This document shows, one piece after another, positions 1-5,167 of a stretch of DNA of 6,221 nt. The notes under the pieces are model-generated. The model was not told the DNA's origin, did no database searches, and saw only the letters and a list, made by a program, of their open reading frames with translations. Positions within the stretch are counted from its first letter, which is position 1, and each line of letters starts with the position of its first letter. The DNA comes from Thermoplasmata archaeon. GTDB lineage: Archaea; Thermoplasmatota; Thermoplasmata; Lutacidiplasmatales; UBA184. The DNA lies in the NCBI GenBank assembly GCA_030039525.1, contig JASHVI010000214.1, positions 1 to 6,221 on the forward strand, given 5' to 3'. The position numbers and the translations under genes are program-made.

Positions 1-113
1 ACCTGACGAATCGAGAACCCGGCGTCGTAGAGGACCGCGATCTCGTGGCGCTTCAGTTCGTCCAGCACCGGCAACCCACCCGTCGGAGGCGAGTGAGCCG
101 CCGGGGCGTACAT
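1..113 (-). CDS. IS21-like transposase (IstA-type), N-terminal fragment cut by window edge
   Basis: Only the first 37 codons are visible, reading leftward off the window from an ATG at 113. The visible part ends with LDELKRHEIAVLYDAGFSIR, which resembles the first two helices of the N-terminal helix-turn-helix of IS21-family IstA transposases. In that family a RHEI-V-L--AG-S pattern precedes the DNA-recognition helix. The catalytic DDE domain would lie beyond the edge. The frame is closed by a TGA ten codons upstream of the ATG, so the gene starts here. In-frame GTG codons at 125 and 68 are alternative starts; the one at 68 would remove a Pro/Gly-rich leader. No good Shine-Dalgarno sequence is seen. 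A non-transposase HTH regulator is possible, but the subterminal repeats upstream favour a transposase. Confidence 0.5.
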   Translation of the reverse strand, partial: MYAPAAHSPPTGGLPVLDELKRHEIAVLYDAGFSIRQ

Positions 114-114
114 C

Positions 115-131
115 GGGGTCACGGTGACCCC
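115..131. repeat. 17-bp perfect palindrome before the transposase start
   Basis: The arms GGGGTCAC (115-122) and GTGACCCC (124-131) are perfect inverted repeats around one central base. The palindrome begins one base upstream of the transposase ATG (113), so in the mRNA it would sit where a ribosome-binding site belongs. It could be a protein-binding operator, or an RNA hairpin (with a few unpaired bases at the tip) limiting transposase translation. Both roles are inference. Confidence 0.6.
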
Positions 132-146
132 CGCCGGCGATCAGGG

Positions 147-194
147 GTGGGTGAAAAATTTCGGGAAGAGGTGGGTGAAGAATTCAGGGAACCG
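147..194. repeat. Two 24-bp imperfect tandem repeats (IS subterminal repeats)
   Basis: Units 147-170 and 171-194 match at 19 of 24 positions. Each contains GTGGGTGAA followed by AATT and GGGAA. Read on the minus strand, the cores are TTCTTCACCCACC and TTTTTCACCCACC. They lie between the inferred element tip (about 197) and the transposase start, which is where IS21-family elements carry multiple transposase-binding repeats. Translated in the rightward frame they would read VGEKFREE/VGEEFREP, but that reading is probably accidental. Confidence 0.7.
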
Positions 195-230
195 ACACCA
201 CGAACGCCCTACTTCGATTCGCCTACCCGA

Positions 231-238
231 AGATATAG
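231..238 (+). promoter_or_regulatory. TATA-like box for the SRPBCC gene
   Basis: The A/T-rich AGATATAG stands out in G+C-rich surroundings and is centred near 235. An archaeal TATA box about 26 nt upstream of the transcription start would place the start near 261. That gives a leader of about 17 nt containing the GGAGG at 267-271. The box lies about 31-34 bp outside the inferred end of the insertion sequence. Confidence 0.5.
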
Positions 239-266
239 AGCGACTCCCCTACGCGCTCCCGGTAGC

Positions 267-271
267 GGAGG
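267..271 (+). promoter_or_regulatory. Ribosome-binding site GGAGG of the SRPBCC gene
   Basis: GGAGG lies 7 nt before the ATG at 279. This spacing decides the start, because the same frame is open leftward into the insertion-sequence end. Confidence 0.65.
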
Positions 272-278
272 CACCGGT

Positions 279-743
279 ATGGTCTACCTGAAAGACGAGG
301 GAAGCACGTTCGACGCGCCGATCGATGTGGTCTGGGAGTACATCTTCGGGGGCGAGGGCCACGACCGCGCCCACAAGACCACCCGGAACCCGAAGTTCGA
401 GAAGGTCTCCGAGATCACGATCATCTACGCCTCCGAGCGGCTGCTGCGCGGCCAGTGGGCGCCGGACCGGATGCGGATCTCGATGTTCCCACCGATCTCC
501 GTGGTCACCGAGTGGCTCGACGGCGTGCTCGCCGGCTCGAAGATGACCTACGTCTACACTCCGCAGGGGGAGAAGACCCGGATCGACGTCTACGGGGAGT
601 TCACCTCGAAGAGCCTGCCGGCCGACCAGGTGGAGGCGGCGGCGCGGGAGTTCCTCGAGCACGAGTTCCGGGACGATGCCCCCGCCGTCCGGGCGTTCGC
701 CGAAAAGCGCCGGCTGGCCGCTGGCGCCTCCCGGTCCGCCTGA
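279..743 (+). CDS. SRPBCC/START-like small-ligand-binding fold protein
   Basis: The 154-residue protein begins with a beta strand and the motif FDAPIDVVWEYI (residues 11-22). This is the usual opening of the SRPBCC (Bet v1/polyketide-cyclase-like) fold, where a first strand leads into the APxxxVW helix. A central stretch of predicted strands follows (about 45-110), then a long C-terminal helix (about 115-150) that would cover the ligand cavity. The length is normal for a one-domain member. The family binds hydrophobic ligands or acts as a cyclase or chaperone, but no catalytic residue is diagnostic here and the ligand is unknown. No signal peptide or membrane segment is seen, so it is probably cytoplasmic. 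The start at ATG 279 is chosen for its GGAGG site and because the fold begins there. The next gene lies 142 nt downstream on the same strand. Confidence 0.7.
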   Translation: MVYLKDEGSTFDAPIDVVWEYIFGGEGHDRAHKTTRNPKFEKVSEITIIYASERLLRGQWAPDRMRISMFPPISVVTEWLDGVLAGSKMTYVYTPQGEKTRIDVYGEFTSKSLPADQVEAAAREFLEHEFRDDAPAVRAFAEKRRLAAGASRSA

Positions 744-885
744 CGAGGCCGGCGTTGCCCGCGCGGCGGGCGGGCCCCCCCACCGGGGTCCGACCCGCGG
801 GGAGTCCTCCGCCGCGCTCCGCGGGGCCCGGAAACCATTATTCGTCGCTCACCGGTCGGGCGCCGAGGTCGTCGACCCGGTAGAA

Positions 886-1890
886 ATGACGCGCCCGAGC
901 GACCCGGAGAGCCCAGGGCGGGATCGGTCGACCTTCGATTGGCTCCTCGAGGACGGGCAGCCGGCGGTCCGGTACTTCACCCTGGTCGATCTGCTTGGTC
1001 GGAGGGAGGAGGATCCCGAGGTCCGACGCGCCCGATCGAGGATCCCGAAGGTCGGCTGGGCCGCGCAGCTGCTGAGGCGTCAGAAGCCCAAGGGACACTG
1101 GGAGGCCCGGGAACCGACCGACCTCCGGGGCTGGACCCGCTTCCTGCAGTTCCCCCAGTTCCGCTCGACGATGTGGCCCGCCCTGGTCCTCGCCGACCTG
1201 GGGCTCACGGCGCGGGAGCCCCGGATCCGGAGGACGGCGGAGTTGTTGTTCCGCTACAAGCTCCGACTCTCCTCCCCGTTCAATTTCTACACCGAGGAGG
1301 TCTGCGCGGTGGGGAACCTCGCCCGGATGCTGACCCGCTTCGGCTACGGGGAGGATCGCCGCGTCCGGAAGCTCTACGACTGGCTCATCGAGGACCAGCG
1401 CGAGGACGGCGGATGGAACTGCGCTCCGGACCGGCCGGGGACGCTCGACTGCTGGGAGGCGCTGGCGGCCTTCTCGTCGGTCCCTAAACCGAAGCGCTCG
1501 AGGAAGATGGAGGCCGCGCTCGAGCGGGGGGTCGAGTTCTACCTCGAACGGAGCCTCCTCCGCGAGGGTGAACGGTACGAGCCGTGGTTCCGGTTCCACT
1601 ACCCTACGCACTACTTCTACGACGTCCTGGTCGGCTTGGACGTGGTGACCGGCCTGGGGTACTCGCAGGACCGGCGCCTGCGACCCGCCCTGAGGGTCCT
1701 CGCCGAGAAGCGCCGGCCCGACGGACGGTGGGCGCTCGACGCCGTCCACCCCGACGTGGAGGGAGGGCTCCAGAAGGACTACGAGGGGAGGGAGATCCGG
1801 CCCTGGTCCTTGGAGCGGGCCGGTAGACCCAGCAAATGGATCACTCTCTCGGCGCTCCGCGTCCAACGTAGGGTCGCCGAAGCGTCGTAG
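886..1890 (+). CDS. Prenyltransferase/squalene-oxidase repeat (alpha-toroid) protein
   Basis: The 334-residue protein is helical, with repeated motifs of the terpenoid cyclase/prenyltransferase alpha-alpha toroid. It opens with FDWLLEDGQPAVRYFTLVDL (17-36), then has GWAAQLLRRQKPKGHW (57-72), QREDGGWNC (171-179) and a third degenerate RRPDGRW (276-282). The Q--DGGW motif is the family signature. The acidic DxDD motif of squalene-hopene cyclases is absent and the protein is about half the length of those enzymes. It is therefore probably not a triterpene cyclase, and its substrate is unknown. No transmembrane segment or signal peptide is visible. The ATG at 886 is chosen because the sequence upstream in the frame is Pro/Gly/Arg-rich and unlike a domain. 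A weak A/T-rich patch near 836-845 could be its promoter. It may share a transcript with the SRPBCC gene. Confidence 0.75.
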   Translation: MTRPSDPESPGRDRSTFDWLLEDGQPAVRYFTLVDLLGRREEDPEVRRARSRIPKVGWAAQLLRRQKPKGHWEAREPTDLRGWTRFLQFPQFRSTMWPALVLADLGLTAREPRIRRTAELLFRYKLRLSSPFNFYTEEVCAVGNLARMLTRFGYGEDRRVRKLYDWLIEDQREDGGWNCAPDRPGTLDCWEALAAFSSVPKPKRSRKMEAALERGVEFYLERSLLREGERYEPWFRFHYPTHYFYDVLVGLDVVTGLGYSQDRRLRPALRVLAEKRRPDGRWALDAVHPDVEGGLQKDYEGREIRPWSLERAGRPSKWITLSALRVQRRVAEAS

Positions 1891-2006
1891 CCGCCCGAGC
1901 GGGGCCTTCACGCGCGGCCAGCGGCCGTGCGCGAACTCGCTTCCGAGGCGGCTCGGATCTTGCCCCGAGCAGTCGCGGTCCGCTGCGCTCGGGACCCGCC
2001 CGGTTC

Positions 2007-2032
2007 GTACCGCGGGCCGCTTCCCGCGGGAC
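2007..2032. repeat. Inverted repeat: 7-bp GC stem, 6-nt loop
   Basis: CCGCGGG (2010-2016) pairs with CCCGCGG (2023-2029) around a 6-nt loop. After one mismatch, GT (2007-2008) and AC (2031-2032) add two more pairs. It could act as a 3'-end structure between convergent genes. Confidence 0.5.
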
Positions 2033-2123
2033 CGTTGCTCACCGGAGAAGCTCCCCACGCGAGGGCCGGGTGGTCGCCAGTCCCGTCTTCGGCACCCGCG
2101 CGGGCGGGGCCGTGAGGAAGCAA

Positions 2124-2144
2124 GGGACGGGAAGGGCCCGTCCC
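2124..2144. repeat. Inverted repeat: 8-bp GC stem, 5-nt loop
   Basis: GGGACGGG (2124-2131) pairs perfectly with CCCGTCCC (2137-2144) around AAGGG. It lies 66 bp beyond the hepT stop codon and 234 bp beyond the toroid-gene stop. It could be a transcript 3'-end or a stabilising structure. There is no adjoining T-run. Confidence 0.55.
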
Positions 2145-2209
2145 GAGGGTCCCGGGCCGTAGGGCGCCGGAATCGGGCCGGCCGGGATCTGGGAGGACGC
2201 CGTCGAGCC

Positions 2210-2527
2210 CTATCGTTCGAGCCCGGCGCGCTTGACCGAACGGAGCCGGCGAGCGAGCCGAGGGAGTTCGCCGGACGCGAACCTCCAGAGCCTTTCCGGG
2301 TCGTACGCGCGCTGGTACGGGTGGGACAGGTCGTTTCGAATCTCGTAGAGAACGGCCCACGGGATGGAAGGGTGGGCCTTCTGAAACGCCGCCCCCAAGG
2401 CATTCGCCGCCTCCTCGAACTGCTCGAACTGTCGCTCGATCGTCGCCTGCGCGCCCGTTTCGGGATCCCGAAACACGTCGTGGCCCTTCTCGACCCAGTG
2501 GGCGATCGTCGCGCAGTACTGCAGCAT
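2210..2527 (-). CDS. hepT: HepT-like HEPN RNase toxin of a HepT-MntA module
   Basis: From the ATG at 2527 the protein is 105 residues, all helical. It carries RNDLSHPY at 64-71, which is exactly the RX4HXY motif of HepT toxins (R64, H69, Y71). In this family the Arg and His form the HEPN RNase site, and the Tyr is the residue modified with AMP by the MntA partner, which neutralises the toxin. The motif is intact, so the toxin is probably active. The first helix looks cut short at this ATG. Fourteen more codons upstream in frame read LTRSTADRRVLVDDM, which aligns with the usual D-R-YL-D-L opening of the family. The only plausible initiator there is CTG at 2569, overlapping the mntA stop as CTGA, which would give 119 residues. 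The coordinates given use the conservative ATG start. The gene lies directly downstream of mntA on the same transcript. Confidence 0.85.
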   Translation of the reverse strand: MLQYCATIAHWVEKGHDVFRDPETGAQATIERQFEQFEEAANALGAAFQKAHPSIPWAVLYEIRNDLSHPYQRAYDPERLWRFASGELPRLARRLRSVKRAGLER

Positions 2528-2565
2528 GTCGTCGACGAGTACGCGACGGTCGGCGGTCGACCGCG

Positions 2566-3003
2566 TCAGAGCGGGACCGCCTCGGCCAACACCTGGGGTC
2601 GAAGCGCCCAGTGCAGGAAGCGCTCTTCGACCGTGTCGACCCTACGATGCAGGAGCTCCTGCAACGCCACGCGAAACCCGGCGCTCTGCAGCAGGGACGC
2701 CCCTTCCTTCCAATCGACCAACAGGTCGAGGTCGCTGTCCGAGTCCGCCTCGCCGCGACGTACCGACCCGAAGACGCGAAGATTCGTGGCGCCGTACCGT
2801 CGAGCGAGGCGGCGGATCTGAGACCGATGCGGGCCGACGATGGCCTCCACGCCCAGTCCGACACCCGCCCGGATGGGCCGCAGCTTCGGGACGTTCCAGA
2901 GCTGGGACTTGCACCGGGGACACATCCGCGGCAGCCGATTGCGCATTCGCCACGTGTAGATGCAACGGTAACAGTGCGCAATCCGGATCTTCCGACGCGT
3001 CAT
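2566..3003 (-). CDS. mntA: MntA-type minimal nucleotidyltransferase with N-terminal zinc ribbon (antitoxin)
   Basis: The 145-residue protein has two parts. Residues 10-36 form a zinc ribbon with CYRC (C11, C14) and CPRC (C28, C31). Residues about 55-145 form a minimal nucleotidyltransferase with GSVRRGEADSDSDLDLLVD (79-97), which fits the GSX10DXD signature (G79-S80, D91, D93). MntA proteins AMPylate their HEPN partner HepT and so act as antitoxins, and the next gene is HepT. Most MntA proteins lack a zinc ribbon. Here it may bind nucleic acid or help regulate the operon, which is inference. The start is the ATG at 3003, eight codons before the first conserved residues. A TTG at 3030 would add nine residues unlike a domain. 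A weak A/T-rich patch (about 3032-3041) lies upstream and no strong Shine-Dalgarno is seen. The stop overlaps the probable CTG start of hepT. Confidence 0.85.
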   Translation of the reverse strand: MTRRKIRIAHCYRCIYTWRMRNRLPRMCPRCKSQLWNVPKLRPIRAGVGLGVEAIVGPHRSQIRRLARRYGATNLRVFGSVRRGEADSDSDLDLLVDWKEGASLLQSAGFRVALQELLHRRVDTVEERFLHWALRPQVLAEAVPL

Positions 3004-3108
3004 GGACGGTAAATGATTCGAAGCACCCAACTTACTTACGGCTATCGGCGAAAGTAATGCGATCGTCTCCGGGCGCGGGCCGCTCCGCGGCGCGCCGAGG
3101 GCCCATCC

Positions 3109-3813
3109 TCAGCCCCGCAGCTTGGAAAGATCCGAGACCTTGTCGCGCCAGCGCGCCGTCGCCGGACCCGTCGGGTCCCACGTCAGGAGGACGCCCTCGA
3201 GGAAGCCGACGGGCGGCTGCGCTCCGAGCCACGGCCCGAAGAGCACTTCGCGGATGGCCGTGACGAACACGTCATGGCTCACGGCCACGTGAAGGGCAGA
3301 CTCCGGTTCGCCCTCCGCCCGGGTCCTAAGCCGCGCGACCAGATCGGCGACGGCGACCCCCACCGGTGCGATCGCTTCCGGGGGCACCGCGCCCGCGATC
3401 CAGCCGTGATAGAATCCCTCGCCGAGCTTCGCTCGCCAGCGATCCCGTAATTCGGGGTCTCGCGCGTAGAAGGTGGTGAGGCTGAGCGCCGGGTCGATCC
3501 CCGCGAGCTCGACCTTGGACTGGGGGTGGACGCGTCGGAAGCCGTCCGCGATCTCGCTCGCCGTGTCGCGGGTCCGCGCAATCCTCGTGTGCGTCAGGTA
3601 GACGTGACGGAACGGCGGAATCCTCGCTCCGAACCGCCGTGCCTGGTCCCGGCCGGAGGCGGTGAGCTGCCAGCGATCCTCCGAAGCCGGCGGCTCGACC
3701 CCCTCCGCCGATTGGTCCCGCTCGGCATGCCGGATGACCAGCGTGGCCCGGCCGTCCGGAGATAGGGCCCGGACGAGACGGAGCGTGGACCCATCGGCGC
3801 TCTCGAACTCCAT
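3109..3813 (-). CDS. Histidine phosphatase superfamily protein (phosphoglycerate mutase-like)
   Basis: The 234-residue protein carries the histidine phosphatase core. VIRHAERD (26-33) supplies the phosphate-accepting H29 and R28; the usual RHG reads RHA here. LTASGRDQA (50-58) is the conserved L-xxG-xQA helix. THTRIARTRDTA (74-85) matches the S-x-RA-qTA motif that supplies a phosphate-binding Arg. VAVSHD (176-181) holds the second catalytic His, H180. With all core residues present, it is probably an active phosphatase, but the substrate (small phosphate ester or phosphoprotein) cannot be told. The length is normal for the family. No signal peptide is seen. The ATG at 3813 is chosen because upstream in-frame sequence is low-complexity Arg/Pro/Ser. 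The gene follows the methyltransferase on the same strand with a 136-nt gap, so they may share a transcript. It precedes mntA by about 105 nt. Confidence 0.85.
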   Translation of the reverse strand: MEFESADGSTLRLVRALSPDGRATLVIRHAERDQSAEGVEPPASEDRWQLTASGRDQARRFGARIPPFRHVYLTHTRIARTRDTASEIADGFRRVHPQSKVELAGIDPALSLTTFYARDPELRDRWRAKLGEGFYHGWIAGAVPPEAIAPVGVAVADLVARLRTRAEGEPESALHVAVSHDVFVTAIREVLFGPWLGAQPPVGFLEGVLLTWDPTGPATARWRDKVSDLSKLRG

Positions 3814-3949
3814 GGCCGGGGTTCGTTGCTCCTCGGTCCATCCGAACGGAGCATCGCCTTGAGAGGGTTGCCCCCGGGTCCACGCACCCGCGGGCGCCCG
3901 CCGAGTACGGAGGTCCGGCCGAGGGCTCAGTCGTCCCGAGGCGAGCCGC

Positions 3950-4576
3950 TCAAGCGGGCCTCGAGTCGGGCTTGCGCGCGATGACGACGTCCATCGCCTT
4001 CCGATGCGGCACGCCCCCTGCGTTCGAGACGAACTCCACCTGTCCGGAGTCCAGGATCTGCCAGTCCCAGTAGTAGCCGAGGAGCTCGCCGGAGCGGAAC
4101 GGGGAGGCGAAGGGATTCGTCGTCTGCGCCGGGATGTAGGGTTTCGACACGTCGGCATTCATCGCGTTGATACCGCCCGGCGAGGTGTTCTGTTTGAAGT
4201 GCTCAAATCGGGTCTTCCGGATTCGACGCGGGAGATTGTTCAGGGCGCCGGAGGAGAACACGACGTCCACTCGAGGTCGGACTCGGTACGTCCGCAGGTC
4301 TTCCACACGAAATTGAACGCGGACCCCGAGCCGTGACGCCCGGCGTTCCGCCTTTCGCACCCCGACGCTCGAGATATCCACGCCGAGGACCCGCAGGCCC
4401 CGCCGGGCAAAATAGATCGAGTCTCGCCCCTCGCCACATCCCAGGTCGACCAGCGACCGCGGCGGTCGCGGAAGGGACCGTAGCACTCGGACGAGGTCAC
4501 GGGCCAGGCCGGTGGGCTTGCTTCCCCAGTACAGACCCGGCCGTGCGTAGCGCTCGTCGTAGATCGCCTCAGTCAA
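3950..4576 (-). CDS. Class I SAM-dependent methyltransferase, TehB-like
   Basis: The 208-residue protein starts at a TTG. Its opening, IYDERYARPGLYWGSKPTGL (5-24), resembles the YWG-PS pattern of TehB-like methyltransferases. Motif I, LVDLGCGEGRD (42-52), binds the S-adenosylmethionine methionine part. Motif II, GVDIS (65-69), ends in the acidic residue that holds the ribose. A VEDL and DVVFSSGALNNL stretch follows, corresponding to motifs III/IV. A later GGINAMNADVSKPYI segment is typical of the same group. TehB-like enzymes methylate varied small molecules, and tellurite resistance should not be assumed. The TTG at 4576 is chosen because GGGAGGT lies 9 nt upstream and the conserved domain begins within five residues. 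Further in-frame sequence to 4786 is Arg/Pro-rich and unlike a domain. The gene is divergent from vapB and probably cotranscribed with the downstream phosphatase. Confidence 0.85.
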   Translation of the reverse strand: MTEAIYDERYARPGLYWGSKPTGLARDLVRVLRSLPRPPRSLVDLGCGEGRDSIYFARRGLRVLGVDISSVGVRKAERRASRLGVRVQFRVEDLRTYRVRPRVDVVFSSGALNNLPRRIRKTRFEHFKQNTSPGGINAMNADVSKPYIPAQTTNPFASPFRSGELLGYYWDWQILDSGQVEFVSNAGGVPHRKAMDVVIARKPDSRPA

Positions 4577-4585
4577 TCCTCGGCT

Positions 4586-4592
4586 ACCTCCC
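4586..4592 (-). promoter_or_regulatory. Strong ribosome-binding site fixing the TTG start of the methyltransferase
   Basis: On the minus strand GGGAGGT lies 9 nt before TTG at 4576. This is the strongest Shine-Dalgarno match in the window and is the main reason for choosing TTG over a GTG at 4633. Confidence 0.65.
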
Positions 4593-4899
4593 GTCCATCG
4601 CGGTTTCCGGTGCGACTGCGCCAGAGCCGTTCCCACGGAATACCCTCTCGCCCGCGTCGCGCGACGGAGGCGGTGATGCGGCCGGGCTTCGAACGCCCCC
4701 CGGAGGCGTGGGCCGGACGCTGCGCTGCGACCGTTCGCTCGTCGGAGAACGGGTGGCGGGCCGAGGGTTCCGGGCGTCGTCGGCATCGGGTCCGTCGACC
4801 CCGTGACGGAGCCCGCCGTTCACGAGGTCCGGCGGCCGCTCGCACGTCAGCGATCGTCGCACCGCCATTCGGGCGTCCCGTCCGAAGGTACTACGGCGA

Positions 4900-4907
4900 G
4901 TATATCT
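4900..4907 (+). promoter_or_regulatory. TATA box of vapBC, implying a leaderless transcript
   Basis: GTATATCT is centred near 4903.5, about 27 nt before the vapB ATG at 4931. With archaeal TATA-to-start spacing the transcript would begin at or next to the A of the ATG. No Shine-Dalgarno sequence lies before the ATG, in keeping with leaderless translation. The MEYLG mini-frame at 4910-4927 would fall upstream of the transcript. Confidence 0.6.
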
Positions 4908-4930
4908 TCATGGAATACCTTGGGTAAACC

Positions 4931-5167
4931 ATGGGCGATACCTCGGTCGTGAGCGTCAAGGTACCGTCTCAGGTCTTCGAGGAGGTCCGTCGGTCGAAGG
5001 ACGAGATCGACTGGCCCGAGGAGATCCGAGGCTTCATTCGGGACCGATTGCGCCAATGGGAGGCGAAGCGACTCCTCGACGCGGTGCACGAGCGTCATGC
5101 TCGCCTTCCGAGCCGGACGCGGGGCTTCGCCGCGGACCTCGTACGGGCGGACCGTGACCGTCATTGA
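4931..5167 (+). CDS. vapB: VapB-type antitoxin
   Basis: The 78-residue protein begins with VVSVKVPSQVFEEVRR (6-21), the strand-helix start of ribbon-helix-helix/CopG-type antitoxins. DWPEEIRGFIRDRL then forms the second helix of the DNA-binding fold (about 27-40). The charged C-terminal tail ends in LVRADRDRH, typical of archaeal VapB proteins, whose tails (for example L-REDRDSH) wrap the toxin. It should bind and inhibit VapC and repress its own promoter, which is the usual behaviour of the family. The first ATG after the TATA box is used, and no other start is plausible. The 3' end overlaps vapC by 14 nt, so the two are translated from one message. Confidence 0.85.
   Translation: MGDTSVVSVKVPSQVFEEVRRSKDEIDWPEEIRGFIRDRLRQWEAKRLLDAVHERHARLPSRTRGFAADLVRADRDRH

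Larger units (their letters stand above)
1..197 (-). mobile_element. IS21-family-like insertion sequence, 5' end only
   Basis: Three signals point the same way. A transposase-like N-terminus reads leftward from 113 off the window. Two 24-bp tandem repeats lie upstream of it at 147-194. On the minus strand a TGTCGG end begins at 197. IS21-family elements typically have TG...CA ends and several related subterminal repeats before istA, and that layout is seen here. The outer boundary is inferred: it could be 197 (TGTCGG) or 200 (TGGTGT). The other end and any target-site duplication are outside the window, so neither the boundary nor the family can be proved from this sequence. Confidence 0.5.
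1891..2209. other. Convergent intergenic region with two strong hairpins
   Basis: This 319-bp gap lies between the ends of the rightward toroid gene and the leftward hepT gene. Open frames cross it, but their translations are Pro/Arg/Gly-rich and match nothing recognisable. It contains two perfect-stem inverted repeats (2007-2032 and 2124-2144). No T-tract follows either hairpin on either strand, so neither looks like a classical intrinsic terminator. No tRNA could be folded from it by eye. Confidence 0.5.
4577..4930. other. Divergent intergenic region between methyltransferase and vapBC
   Basis: This 354-bp gap carries the methyltransferase ribosome-binding site near its left end and the vapB TATA box near its right end. 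A weak TATA-like GGTATTCC on the minus strand near 4638-4645 could serve the methyltransferase. Open frames in both directions are Arg/Pro/Gly-rich and match nothing recognisable. The short inverted repeat TACC-TTG-GGTA at 4916-4926 sits just before the vapB start and could be part of an antitoxin operator, although it is too short to be convincing. Nothing else is seen. Confidence 0.5.

Noticed and set aside
45..278. N-terminal extension of the SRPBCC gene (78 extra residues in frame)
   Set aside because: It crosses the insertion-sequence end and its repeats, is Arg/Gly-rich and lies upstream of the TATA box and GGAGG that serve the ATG at 279.
1999..2018. tRNA T-arm-like GGTTCGTACC
   Set aside because: The loop lacks the invariant A and the flanking stem does not pair as a T-stem. 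No cloverleaf can be built around it.
838..2403. 521-codon open frame on the minus strand
   Set aside because: It is antisense to the toroid gene, is Arg/Pro-rich and has no recognisable motif. Long antisense frames are expected in G+C-rich DNA.
3003..3030. TTG start extending mntA by nine residues
   Set aside because: The added residues match no domain, and the ATG at 3003 lies at a suitable distance before the zinc ribbon.
2321..3263. Rightward open frames opposite hepT and mntA
   Set aside because: The opposite strand encodes recognisable HEPN and nucleotidyltransferase motifs, and the rightward translations have none.
4684..4698. GGGC-TTCGAAC-GCCC, a T-loop-like hairpin
   Set aside because: The loop-closing pair is C-G rather than the invariant G-C of tRNA on this strand, and the minus strand does not fit either. 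No acceptor, D or anticodon arms are found.
4910..4927. Mini-frame MEYLG before vapB
   Set aside because: It would lie upstream of the transcription start predicted from the TATA box, so it is probably not transcribed.
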